Of a stretch of DNA of 64,000 nt, positions 11,654-23,345 are shown piece by piece. Within the stretch, counting starts at the first letter, position 1; each line of letters starts with the position of its first letter. A model generated the notes under the pieces. The model had not been told where the DNA came from. It was given only the letters and a program-made list of their open reading frames with translations, and did no database searches. The stretch covers positions 2,914,001 through 2,978,000 of the forward strand of contig NC_092410.1 of assembly GCF_009017415.1 (NCBI RefSeq), given 5' to 3'. The DNA comes from Aspergillus flavus (lineage: Eukaryota > Ascomycota > Eurotiomycetes > Eurotiales > Aspergillaceae). Made by a program: the position numbers and the translations under genes.

Positions 11654-12836
11654 ATGCAATCTGTCTTGAAGCCAATCATTGGCCCTAAAAAGGAGATTCA
11701 CGACCTCTCCGGTCGAGTCGCTCTGATCACCGGAGGGGCGTTGGGTATCGGGTTAGTCTCCTCCCATACAACTACACCCCAATAGAATTAATTGACTGAT
11801 AAAATCATCAGCTATGAAGTCGCCCGCGCATTCGTGCTCAACGGAGCGCGAGTGATCATGGTGAACCGGAAAGAAGAACAAGGCCAAGCAGCCATCGACA
11901 AGATCAAGGAGGAAGCCGGTGCGGACGCAAAGATTGAATGGGTACCATGCGACATGGGAAACTTGGCACAAATCAAAGAAGTATTCACCGGTATCCGTGA
12001 GCGGGAGGAGAGGCTTGACCTGGTATGTTCAGCTTAGGTCTATGCTCGCTATGTGTTCAAGTGTGTTAATGCCTACACCGTATAGCTCATTCTTTCTGCT
12101 GGAATCAACGCCAACCAGTACGGCGAGACGCATGATAAGATTGATCGCCACTTCCAGGTGAACTGGCTGGGCCAATTCTACGTCTGCAACTTACTCTTCC
12201 CACTGATCCGGAAGACATCCAAATTACCCGATACGCCTGCTCCTCGCATTGTCTGGGAGACATCCGAGCAGCACCGTGCCGCGCCTAAGGTAGTCCATTT
12301 CGGATCTCTGGACGAGATCAATAACCCTGCGATTGACAACACGGAGCTATACGGCCGGTCGAAACTAGCCATCATCCTCGGTGTCAAGTATGGATTTTTG
12401 GATCGAGTGATTAAGCCCAATGAAGATAACATATATGTGCTTTCTGTACATCCTGGTGCGGTGAGTATTCCAGGTACATGATATTACGCAATCTACATAG
12501 CTGATAACAGAGTACCAGGTCAACACAACCATGCAGCAACAGTGGAAGGACGCATATCCAGGGCTCCTGGGGAAGGTTCTCACGACGGCGATGCTGGCTA
12601 TCGGTCGCGATGTGGAACAGGGCGCCTTTAGTGCGCTTTGGGCAGCGACAAGTCCAGAAATCGAGGAGAAGAGTTGGAACGGTTACTATTTCTCTGATTC
12701 TGCACAACCTGGAAAGGAAACGAGCCAGGCTTCGGATCCTACTCTGGGGGCGTCCCTATGGGATATGAGCCATCGGATTATCCAGGATAAGGTCGGCAAG
12801 GATGCGATTGTAGATTGGAATTCTAGCAAGTCTTGA
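11654..12836 (+). CDS. Short-chain dehydrogenase/reductase (SDR, retinol-dehydrogenase-like)
   Basis: NAD(P)-dependent oxidoreductase with a Rossmann fold; substrate unknown. Four exons join in phase: 11654-11751, 11812-12022, 12086-12460 and 12519-12836, giving 333 residues. The cofactor motif ALITGGALGIG lies at about residues 23-33, split from YEVARAF by intron 1. DMGN follows strand 4, LILSAGIN replaces the usual NAG, and the catalytic pair is in LYGRSKLA (YxxxK). VHPGAV precedes the substrate loop. The overall order, with a long insert before the catalytic Tyr, resembles fungal SDRs annotated as retinol or WW-domain oxidoreductases. No signal peptide or membrane anchor is obvious. Confidence 0.88.
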
Positions 12837-14104
12837 TGGTTTGCTTAATCCTTACTTTCATTTTGTGTATTATTTTATTCATTTGTTTGCAGCAATTACC
12901 GCATCAATTTGATACGATATGCTTTTAGTATACATATCTTGATATTCCGCATTTACAAATTCTGTAGTATTTGTACAGACCACGGTTGCTCTTCAACGAG
13001 TTCCACAAATCTATAGACATCACCATGGCTATTATCCATAATCCATATAGATAACCCATTAAAATAGTATTTAGATTTAAACAAGATACTCATAGATAGC
13101 TCCATCTCGCACGACAGTATAGATTATGTCAAGCGTGTCGCCACTCGGCCAAAATAATCTTAGGTATTTGGTCGTGCCTTCAACCGAATAATACGGCCAA
13201 CAACTTATATACAATTTATTGAGCCAAAAGTATTGCAACACACTTGGCGCAACGCGCGTCCCGCACCAAAGCAACTTTAACCACCTACCTACCGTACAAC
13301 CAAAATGAAGGTCCTTTTGAATCTTGATGAATATACGAAGCCTAGATCTGAGTTTTTATTGTGCAATGCGCTGTTTTACTAGAAGACGTAAGATTTTCTT
13401 CTTATTTTTCTTAACAAAAATATATATATATATATATATATATTGATTAATTTTCACTAGGGTAAAGAACTTGATACATATGTACCTGAAAATTTGTTAC
13501 AAACCAGAAACACATTATAAAACCTCAATATAGCCAGATTTCTCTGACACGAACACGACCTCCTCCCTAAAAAGAGGAAGAAGATAGTTCACAGATAAAA
13601 CAAGCCAAGACACTGTTCTCAAACACAGTCTTGTCCGATCAGGTCTCCAAAGTTGTCTCCCACAAAGACAGACAGAACGACAACCTCAAGATAAAAGATA
13701 AAAGATAGGAAAAGAAAAACCACCTCCAAATGTCCTCTCTCCAACCAAGCTTCTGTCAAGACTCGTCTAAGCCAGCATCGACCTTCCCAGACAGGCAAAA
13801 CAAAACCAGACTAAGGGCGGGCGAATCCGCTCTATCGGCGATTGCACCATTGAGAATCGATATTTATCCGAGGTTCTGCAGATTCCAGCGGAGAAGATGC
13901 GGAGTCGATTGATCGATTGCGATAACACTACCGATGCAATGCCAATTAGAGACGGAAATGGCGACAGTGGAAGATAAGATATATTTCTGAGAGTCCCATT
14001 AAATTCAATTCAGTTCTGTTTTCTTCTCTAGCACATACTCACTCAAAACACCACTGTATAGCTATTAAAAGAGGATATATGGAATAAGCCTACCCTCCCC
14101 CAAA
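12837..14104. other. Intergenic spacer with AT microsatellite
   Basis: 1.27 kb. It is AT-rich around 12880-13080 and 13300-13500, and carries a (TA)n tract (13421-13443). A 60-codon frame at 13730-13912 has no recognisable features. No gene is supported. Confidence 0.45.
13421..13443. repeat. (TA)n dinucleotide microsatellite
   Basis: Eleven perfect TA units plus one T, directly after an A-run. Non-coding. Confidence 0.9.
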
Positions 14105-16052
14105 ATGCACCCCAAAACCCTCCCTTGGATAGTAGGTCTACTATCACCCACCGTAACATCCCTCAGCATCCCAATTCCATTCCTACCCTCTCAGCAAATC
14201 TTCAATCCGAGTCCCTGGTCCGACAATGAGATCTGCCCACTAGCACCCAAGATCTCTCCCCCGGAAGATGGTCTCCTTCCAGCGCTCAGATTCGTCAAAG
14301 ACGAGTCCATCCGCGCCCGCCAGGCGAATCGTCTCTCTAGGGCTGTGCAAGTCCCTACCACCGTGACGGATTACATGAAAGATCCGTATGATGAGGGATT
14401 CGCTCCTTTTGTTGAGTTTCAGGAGCTTTTGGAGAAGCTTTTTCCTCTTACGTATGTCCTTCTTTCACCTTAAACTATCCTATACTAACCTACCCCCACC
14501 TACCCATACCCAAATCCTCATCTACACACACACCAGACCAACAAACTAACATAATACCCAAAGCCACAAAAAAGCAACCCTGTCGCACATAAACCGCCTC
14601 GGCCTCGTCTACACCCTCACCGGGGCAGACACCACCCTAAAACCCCTCCTCTTCACCGCCCACCAAGACGTCGTCCCCATCAACGACGCCAGCGACTGGA
14701 CCCACGCCCCATTCGAAGGCTACTACGACGGCACCTGGCTCTGGGGCCGCGGCGCCAGCGACTGCAAGAACGTGCTGATCGGCCTACTCTCCGTCGTCGA
14801 GGATCTGCTGAGCCAGGACTGGACCCCGAATCGGACGGTGTTGCTGGCGTTCGGGTTCGATGAGGAGTCGCATGGGTTTCTGGGGGCGGGGGCGATTGCG
14901 GAGTATCTGGAGGGGGTTTATGGGAGGGATGGGGTGGAGTTTGTGCTTGATGAGGGGGGGATGGGACTGGAGACTCTTTCGTCATCTTCTTCCTCCTCTT
15001 TCTCGTCTGCTTCTGGTGATGGTGAAGGTGAAAGTGAGGGTGAGAGTGAAGACGGAGTAATCTACGCCCTACCAGGCGTATCCGAAAAAGGCAGCGTAGA
15101 CCTCGTCCTCACGCTCTCCGTGCCAGGAGGCCACAGCTCGATCCCCCCACCACACACGGGAATCGGCATTCTCTCCGAAATAATCTACACGCTCGAGAAC
15201 ACCGAACTCTTCACGCCCCGACTCGACACCAGTCACCCCTCGCGAAAGAAACTTGAATGTCAAGTCCGCCACTCGCCCTCCAGCGTCGAGCCCTGGCTCG
15301 CCTCCGCCCTCCAATCAAGCGACCACGTCAGCACAGCCGAGAAACTGGCCCGGTCACGCGGGGACCAATTCCGCTACATCCTGCAGACCTCGCAAGCAGC
15401 CGATCTCTTCCACGGCGGGGTCAAGACGAACGCACTCCCGGAACATATCGAAGCGATCGTGAACTACCGGGTTGCGTTGCACCAAACCCCGGAAGAAGTC
15501 ATGGATCGGGCTGTGCGGATTGTGTCGCCCATTGTGGAGAAGTTTAATCTCACGTTAGCTGCGTTCCCGGAGAACAAGAAGGAGGAGGAAGGGAAGGTGA
15601 ACCATTTGACGATCTCGACGTTGAGCGGGGCGTTGTCGCCGGCGCCGGTGAGTCCGACGGGGACGGGCGAGGATGCGGTTTGGACGCGGTTTGCCGGCGT
15701 CGCTAGAGCGGTGTTTGAGTCCGTGCCCAGTTTGAAGGGCAAGACGGTGGTGGTGAGTGGGGATATCATGACGGGGAATACTGATACGAGGTTTTATTGG
15801 AATTTGTCGAGGAATATTTATCGGTGGAGTCCGTCAAGGGCTGGGGGGGCGTTGAATATTCATACGGTTGATGAGAGGGTCGCGGTTGATGTGCATTTGG
15901 AGGCGATGGCTTTGTATTATGGTATGTTCTTTTTCTTCTCTTTCTCTGCTTTATCAAAGGTTGTGAGGAGTATGATTGCTGACTTTGTAGATCTTATTCG
16001 CGCTTTTGATGCGTGGGATGGCTCGGTCGAGTCCACTTACGATCTGCGGTAG
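14105..16052 (+). CDS. Peptidase M20 family zinc carboxypeptidase (Gly-X carboxypeptidase/CPS1-like)
   Basis: Metallo-exopeptidase with two zinc ions, of the yeast carboxypeptidase S group. Three exons join in phase: 14105-14451, 14564-15921 and 15991-16052, giving 588 residues. The N-terminus has a hydrophobic stretch (WIVGLLSPTVTSLSI) that could be a signal peptide or anchor. Metal-binding and catalytic elements are present in order: FTAHQDVVPI (H.D), WGRGASDCKN (metal Asp), GFDEESHGFLG (catalytic Glu and metal Glu), FVLDEGG, and near the C-terminus NIHTVDERV (metal His). Between VLDEGG and VIYALPG sits a low-complexity insert, a run of Ser followed by Gly-Glu-Ser repeats at about 14980-15055. 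Its codons are simple and it keeps frame, so it is likely a lineage-specific expansion. It is convergent with the glutaminase gene, so two secretory hydrolases lie side by side. Confidence 0.88.
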
Positions 16053-16347
16053 ATGGCCAGAGCCACTTGGATAAGCACGACTGGATACGTAGATCTTTAT
16101 ATATGCTTGATATAAGCAGCTTGCAGACCAGATAGTTCCTTTGGAGCATCGTCTACGAACGCATTATTATTGGAGACCCAAATACAACAACACTATTTGC
16201 AGAATAAAAATGCTATGTATGAGGTACGCTATTAACAACGGTCAACCTGGTCCCATAGCCACGGTAATAATAAAATTGGAAACAAAGTAAGCAAGTGTCT
16301 CCACTCGCGCCCAGAAGCGAATAGAATCAATATACAATGAAACGACT

Positions 16348-18805
16348 CTAGAGAATTAACAACGCAAAGGCACCACCCATGACGGGCCGCGCAATGAACG
16401 TAATGCCCGCCGGATAACTATATTGGTCAGCAAGGCCCAAGCAGCCCCTTGGCAAACACTTACTTTCCAGTTTGGGTATCATAGAGATCCGTAAAGGCAC
16501 GGTTGGTCGGTGTCTCGTTGATCCACGTCGCGAGCGCCTGGTGGAACATGTCTCGGACACTCTCCGACGCAACCGCAGCTGTGAAAAGCTCCCAATCCGC
16601 TGGGGACAAGTCAATATTCAATGTCAAACATTAGAAAGAACATATCGAGCTTACCCTTAGTGTACACGTGTCGAGTATCGAGCGGCACTCCATACTTCTC
16701 CTTCACCGTCGGATAGAAGGTGTTTTGCATGTCATAGACCGACTGAGGAACCAAGTTCAAGCCCAATTCACGATCCGCATACAGATTGTACAGAAGCCCT
16801 GGAGAAAGTCAGTATTATAAGTGCACCCGGAGCGGCTAACTGACCATGAGTCTCGTTCGCTCCGTACGACAGCGTTGTATGCGGAGGATTGGCATCGTGA
16901 GCTACGCCTAGTGTCTGCCACCTCGCGATGTAGTCCTTGGCAATGCTGGAGTGGTTGGAGGCATCGTCCGGGTGTCCTGTCGTATTGCTGATCACAGCCA
17001 TTGCCTGGATTCCAATGATTCCCTTCAATGCCAGGTTGGTCTGGTTTCTGTACATACTATTAGTATCACCGCCTGTGTCGTGTATGTATATCACTTACGC
17101 TAGCGAGCCAGCAAAGTCATCCGTAGAGATCTGGTTCGCCGGGTAAATAGAATCCTCGACGAGGTATGTTGTCCATTTGTTGAGGATGGGATAGTGCTGT
17201 GAAAGATAGTCGTTGTCCTTGGCCTTCTGGGCGTAGGCAAGGGCCATGATAACCATGTTTCCACACTCCTCGAGTGGCATTTTCTCGTCGTCGCCCTTAG
17301 GATGACCCGTGGCGTTCGGGTAGTGGGTTCCAATATCGTGCATGGCGTATGTGTTGGGATACTTTCCGTTCTCTTGAATCTCATAGATTGGCTTCAGAAT
17401 CAGTTTGAGGAGCTCGGGATTGGTGTACAAAAAGATCGGGTGAGCGGGGAAGATGACGTCCACAGTGTTCATGTTGCCATTGGACGAGATCTCCTTCATG
17501 AAGATGTAGGGGTCCTCGGGCGTGCCGGTCAATTGCACGGCAGCAAAGACTTGACGGACCGTGAGGGAGGTGATTGTCAGGTAGTCCTGGCCAGCGGCAT
17601 CAATGGAATCCTTGGATATCCGGTCATCGAGATCCTTCGATAGTGCAGCTGCAGCAGCATAATCATGATGGAAGAACTCAAGCTACATAGATGGTCAGAT
17701 TATGTTCTAGGTCCGAAACAGCAGTGGGCCACTTACCGCAGCAGTCGCAGTGCTGAAGTAGCTCTTCCAGAGTGAAGGCATCACAGTTGTCCCTTCAGGT
17801 TTCCCACTGTACTGTATGGCACTGTCCTGCGCAAGGCCAATGGAGAATAACGTGCCAGCAGACGTCTTCACCGAGCCAAGGTCGCGGGAGAAGGCAAACA
17901 CGGGCCAATTGGTCGAGATTGCACGATAATTTTTATCATCCGAATTCGCCAACTTTCCGTTCTTTGCGAATGCCCCTCGCACATCAACATCCGGTCCGGA
18001 CTGGTAGCTCAGACCATCTTGGTCGTCTGTGGCCCAGTACCACTCGCCCCATTCGGCCTGCTCAGTGTTTTCGGAAAACAGCAGCTGCGTTTGGCGGTAA
18101 ACCTTGTGATAGGCAACGCCATCATCTGTGACACCATAGTCCCACTGCGCAATGGCGTTTCGGTCCCCGGACGCCCATTCTAAGACCCGGTTAGATGGAT
18201 ATTCGCACTGTTCCAGGTGGGTTGTCGTCTTGCTTACCTGCTGAAATGTCTGCGTACACCTGTATGTCATGCGCTTTGCCGTCGATCGATTCGACATCTA
18301 CGTCCAGATAGGAAAACACAAGCGACTGTCTCCGGAGATCATCTGGTGTGATAGGGGACAGGAATTTCACTTTCATTTCCACCATATCCCCAACACGCAT
18401 CGTGAACACGCTCGACGTCGAGGTGTACTCGAAGGATGTCTGGTTCACCGTAGGGGTGTTAGGGATCGCCCCCATCCATGTGTAGGTCGAATTATCGACC
18501 CGGATCTGACCCGCCCAGCCGGTCACCTGGCCGCTGCCACCAGGGACGTGGTTTAGCCAATGTACATCAAGATGGATGTCTTCATTTCTACAGCTCGGGA
18601 CTACTCACAACCAGAAGGTAGGCCATTGGCCGGCCAGGTACCCTCCATTACCGCCATCTGTGCCCGCAGAGAGCCATGTGCTCAAGTACGGCGACTTGAC
18701 AGCCAAGGGCAGTGCGGGTGGCCTCGCAGGGGAGAAGGTTGACGCAGCTCCCGCGTAAGACACCAGGGAGGCCACCGACAGACAGAACGAGAGGAAATGC
18801 ATCAT
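16348..18805 (-). CDS. gtaA: Secreted glutaminase A
   Basis: Hydrolyses L-glutamine to L-glutamate and ammonia outside the cell, supplying nitrogen. Eight exons join in phase: 18805-18609, 18533-18238, 18179-17737, 17682-17099, 17047-16845, 16798-16655, 16599-16464 and 16417-16348, giving 690 residues, the size I recall for the Aspergillus oryzae enzyme. A signal peptide is clear after the start (MMHFLSFCLSVASLVSYAGA). STFSPARPPALPLAVKSPYL and GGNGGYLAGQWPTFW open the mature protein. PTFWFGQVTGWAG is formed across intron 1. The C-terminal half contains EECGNMVIMALAYAQ and ADWELFTAA. Many N-glycosylation sequons (NQT, NTT, NHS, NET) are present. The first exon border could shift by a codon. 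Similar genes in other Aspergilli respond to nitrogen source; I did not identify specific GATA-factor sites. Confidence 0.93.
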
Positions 18806-20819
18806 GATCCGTATTGAGGGATTCACACAGGGTACATCCTTCATTTATACACGTAATAATTCCAGGTTTCTTCAAAGAATGAAAGAGTAGGATCGAGATC
18901 CGCCAAAAAACGTGCCCCCGAGAATGTGGGCCTGAAGAATGCTGAAGGAATGTTAGGCACACTTATATAGTTGGTCCAGCCCGCATACCGGAGGGCAGGG
19001 CAGACAATTCAGGAGGGACTATGGAAGTTTAGCACGCTGCATGAGGGTCGAGAAACGGAATGCGGAATGGGGGCGCGCATGATTGTGACTCCCCCAATAT
19101 CGCCTGACCTGTCAGTCTCTGTGGGGGAGCAATTCATGCGGCCTCGATCCGGCTGCCCGACAGGTGAAAGAAACCTGGAATTCCAGGAGAAGCCCGACAA
19201 TTGGACAGGAGACAAGATCGGAGATTAACAAGCAAGGGTCGATGGAGTGGGAGTATGTACCTTATCCTTAGCCGCGTCGGGCTCGACCAGTCCTAAGCCG
19301 ATACACTCTGGGGCTGCAGACGATCTAATGAAGACAACCCGACACTAAACCATGATAGTCTTGGCTTTAGATCCACCTGAGCAAACAAGGAGAGGCCCAA
19401 GAAGCGCTAGTGGCTGGTGACTATGGGGTAGACCGAGTTAGTCTTTTCGGCAGTGATATGAGGGGAAAGCATATGATATTGATTACCTCGGTGCGTGAGA
19501 AAGAGTGCATCACAGACATCTTATATCCGGATCAATCTCATTGCGCGATATAAATACGGTGAGAAACAGAAGCGAGGGTGAATCCCAATCCCAACAAGGG
19601 ACTAAGAATAAATCTCTTCCGGTAGCCGAGCTACTGCATCAACTGGGATGGGGTCGACAGATCTGCAGCTCGATTTGGAGAAGTCGAATTGACAAAAGAA
19701 ACAATCATGGCCTGAGGCAGAGAGCCGTCAGTGATGCTCCCGTGCCCTAAACAGGAAAGTGATACATCGAGCTGAGATGGAGTCAATACTTGGAAGTGGG
19801 GTCACTCTTGCCGTCCGATCAGGGAATCTCCAGGGAATCCTACATGACTACAACATCTATACAACAAGGTATTGCCATCCTAAAGAGACTGGGGTATACT
19901 ACGGTGCCTACGAAGTAGTAGTAGCCAGTCCCGTGTGACCGACAATTGTGATAGTATCAGGTGGCAAGGAGTCTCTCGAGGCTGCAGTGTGACCGTGACC
20001 TCCTTTTCCCTGCAGATTTAGTGTTCCCAATCAAACTCATACACTAAATGTTAATGGAGGAGAAGAAGGACACAAGCATCACTGGTTCCACCCCACCTGA
20101 TCCATCATGTCTGCCGCAGGAACCAACGTTTGAGTCCCAGTTTGACTTCCCGCGAGTGGCTCCTCGTCAGAGACATACACATCTTAGTACATAGTATATA
20201 CTACGCTCGCGAGTATCAACATGGATCTATGAAATTCTTTCTTTGACTACGGTAGTAGTCGTACTGGCTGACCGCTTGATTCTTAGTCAACCCAGTCACC
20301 GAAGAATAATTCTAGTGAGGTCACTGCGCTTTGGGCATCTCGTGGGGTTATTATCGGTGGGTTCTGTAAGGGGACCATTCGACATTTTGCCGATCAGGAA
20401 GTTTATAAATACAGAGTACTCCGCAAGTAGATACTATATTCTTATCCTGGCTGCCTGGTCGTCAATTTCAAATTCGGCTGTATATAAACATCCCGCGGAC
20501 AAAAATGGCGAACTGCAGATTTCCATGGGCCTCGGGCAACAAAAAACTTCCATCAACATGTAACATCCATACTATTATTAGAGGGTCATTAAATTCTCCT
20601 GATAACACAACTAATGTCACATTTCCCGCAATCCATCCTGTTTTCTTCTTTTCCCCCTTTCCCTTTTCCCGGTTTTTTTCCTTTTTTTTTTATTCTTTTT
20701 TCACCTTCCTGGCAGCTTAACCCTACGTTCTATACACATGCGTAACCATAACCAAAAACTTGTCATCGAATCATGAGCACAAAATCCATAAACTCGTCAA
20801 GTCGTGACCAGACTCCTCT
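18806..20819. other. Long intergenic spacer upstream of glutaminase
   Basis: 2.0 kb between the start of the glutaminase gene and the end of the annexin gene, both minus. It includes the glutaminase promoter; a TATATA word lies at about 18964. A pyrimidine-rich T/C tract at 20640-20710 lies on the annexin 3' side. I recognise no gene. Confidence 0.45.
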
Positions 20820-23345
20820 TTATCCCTTTTTCGACAGCGCCTTGGAACTGCGCGCCAATCCAATGCAAAACTCCCCCCAGTCATCGCCGCTGCTGCTCGT
20901 CAACACCTCCTCGGCGATTGCCTCTTCCAGTCGCTCTCCGTATCTCCGACGGAATTCGCTTTTCACCTGCTCCAGATGGCGCGGCTCCCAATGCAATCGG
21001 ACCAGCCGCGAAATCAACAATTCCGATCGCTCCTTGCCCGTCCGCGATTCCCGCAGGGCCTGATGGAGAAGAAGAGCGTCGCGCATGGGTCGGTTGATCA
21101 CTCCGTTGAGTATATGCGCCAGAGTTTCACCCTGTTTCCATCTAGTTAATCAAAAATCCTGTTTCAAAAAATTAATTATATCACGCCTAAAACATACCAC
21201 AAGATTCTGCGACTTGGAAATCATAGCACGGGCGAAATTCCGGCCATAGATCCGCTCGTACAAGCGGAGAACCTCCCGCAGGTGGGAGTCGCTCCGGCGA
21301 ACAATGATATAAATCATCGCGGTTTCACCTCCATGCCGCGACACCAACGCCTTGTGCAGCTCGTTGACATCCCGTTCGATCAACTCGTCATCGAGGGGCT
21401 CCCGTTCACTCTGCCGGTTTGCTTCTAGGGCCATTAATACAGCTGTTCGGAATTTGTCGGCCTTCAGTTCGGCCTTCATGCATTTCTCCAGACTATCAAG
21501 GTACCGTGAGTCGCGGAAGCATTCTTTGATCGCACGGATCTCACTGTTGCTCCGGCCAAACAGCGATTCAATAAGCAGCTCGCGTCGGGACGTACTTGAC
21601 TGGTAGTAACAGTTGGCCCAGAACGCCTCGGATTCCCACCGGCCCAACGCAGTTGCATAGCACACCTTGCCAAAGGTACTATTGCCCAGCTTCAGACGAA
21701 TGTGCTTGGCAAGATTGACGCTTTTGCCGTGCAGCTTCACATGCTTCTTGTACTCCGCCCGGAGGTCCAAGATCTCCTCGCTGGTCAAATGGGGCAGCAC
21801 ACGGATGAGCGTCTTGCTATCGATGCTGCGGGTATGCGATAGGGCATCCTGCATGGCCATGGCATCGGGTTCAGGGTCATAGAAAGACACCTTCTTGCGT
21901 GGTGTGCTAGGTTCGATCAGCATGACGGCTTGTTCTTGCGAACCAGGTCGCTCCTGTCGGACACGGCTCCTCTCGCGCTTGGAACGATCACTTTTCGGCT
22001 CCTTCAGTTCCCTCTCATCCTTTGATTTCTTCCTCCGATGCTTTCTTAGCCCGCTCGAGTCAGAGCCGCCATCCAGGGGCTCGAGGTCCGACACATCTTC
22101 ATCCCGTCTAGAAGGAATGACGATCGGAGAGGGCATAGGGGAGATACTCTGGTACGTCCCCTTGTATGGCTCCAGCATCGGACTAACCGGTCGGAGGCCA
22201 GGATCGGGGCCTGCAACCGACAGATTGTTGCCCGAGGAGAGGGAGTGACTCTTCGGACGAGTGCCCGTCCGGTCTCCGGGCACGATTTCAACATACTGTT
22301 GTCCGCTCTCCGGACGGCTGGTGGGAATCTTGGAGAACTGCGGGTTTGCGGAGTATTTGATGTTTGAGTGCTGCGATGGTTGACCCCTGTCTGCTTCTCC
22401 CGGTTTCGTGTATTGAGGTGCTGCGGTATATGAGACAGGCTGCTTCGATGCGCTCTTGGAGGTATATTGAACTTTCGGGTCAATCTGCGCGTACTGGAAA
22501 GCAGGCGGGTTGGCGTACGGGGTCTTCGCATTGGTGTCGCTTGATACAGAGCGTTTATGGGTTGGAGTACTGGCCGTGGGAGTGTACGCATGGGGGCCAG
22601 ACATTGAGACGGGACGACCGCCCCATGATGGATAAGGGTTCGACTGGGCTTCCAGGTTCGCGTACTGAGGCATTGGAAACGCCGGCGCTGTGGTTGTCGC
22701 CGGCTGCGGAAACGCACCCGGCATGTACTGTTCGCCGGCTTGCGATGACGGTGGTACGAACCCTGGGCGCTCACACTCGGGAATCGTCGCCCAGTCCGGT
22801 TGCGCATGAAGGTATTGACCGGGCGTCGCATACTTCCACGCGCCCGGTTTGGCGTAGCTAGGATGGCCGCCAAGCGCTTCCTCGCTGGAGCGTCCCGAGG
22901 TGGGTTCCTTTCCGGCGCGCCGGTCTCCATTCAGCGCGCCAGACATCATTGCACCGTTGACTTGAGACGACGAGGTCCGAGGAGTAGCCATGTACCCGTA
23001 GTAGTCGCGCTCGAGTCCACCAGGAAAATCCCCATAGGCCAGTCCCTCGTCGTCCGACTCCGAGTAGACATCATCCGGGGGAGCATCGTAGCGCACCGGC
23101 CGAAGGTTAGGGGACCGTGAAGGATCAGTGTTGTCGCGTGGATAAGTATAGTGGCCCAAATCCGGGCCAGAGGGAAGATGGCCGGCGCTGGTCCGGTAAC
23201 CACGGCTCCTTGATCTCGCTCGCAGGTATTCGTCTGCGGGTTCGGAAGACAGATATGTATTTCCCCGGGCAGAAGCGTGCGAACTGGAGCGCTGTCGAGA
23301 TTTGGAACGGCCACGCGACCGTGGGTCGTCGGCCTGGAGAGACAT
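20820..23345 (-). CDS. anxC4: Fungal annexin with long disordered N-terminus (ANXC4-like)
   Basis: Annexins are membrane-binding proteins of four helical repeats. Two exons join in phase (23345-21198 and 21131-20820), giving 819 residues. I start at the ATG at 23345; the open frame extends 16 codons further but has no upstream ATG. About 500 N-terminal residues are low-complexity and probably disordered: RS-rich at first (DPRSRGRSKSRQRSSS), then rich in Tyr, Pro and Ala (repeated QYxxP and YANPPAFQYA words), then basic (KHRRKKSKDERELKEPKSDR). The last 310 residues carry annexin repeats, for example IRVLPHLTSEEILDLRAEYKKH and SDSHLREVLRLYERIYG. The canonical type II calcium motif (GxGT plus acidic cap) is missing from the repeats I can see, as known for this divergent fungal group. 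Same strand as septin aspE upstream. Confidence 0.82.

Noticed and set aside
2990..12836. Secondary-metabolite cluster, suggested by an FAD monooxygenase and a short-chain dehydrogenase
   Set aside because: No polyketide synthase, peptide synthetase, terpene cyclase, cluster regulator or transporter lies between or near them. A TRF-type factor and a WSC protein separate the two.
22046..22930. 294-codon minus-strand open frame rich in Arg and Pro
   Set aside because: It overlaps the annexin N-terminal region on the same strand in another frame and has no domain features. The annexin frame continues into conserved repeats.
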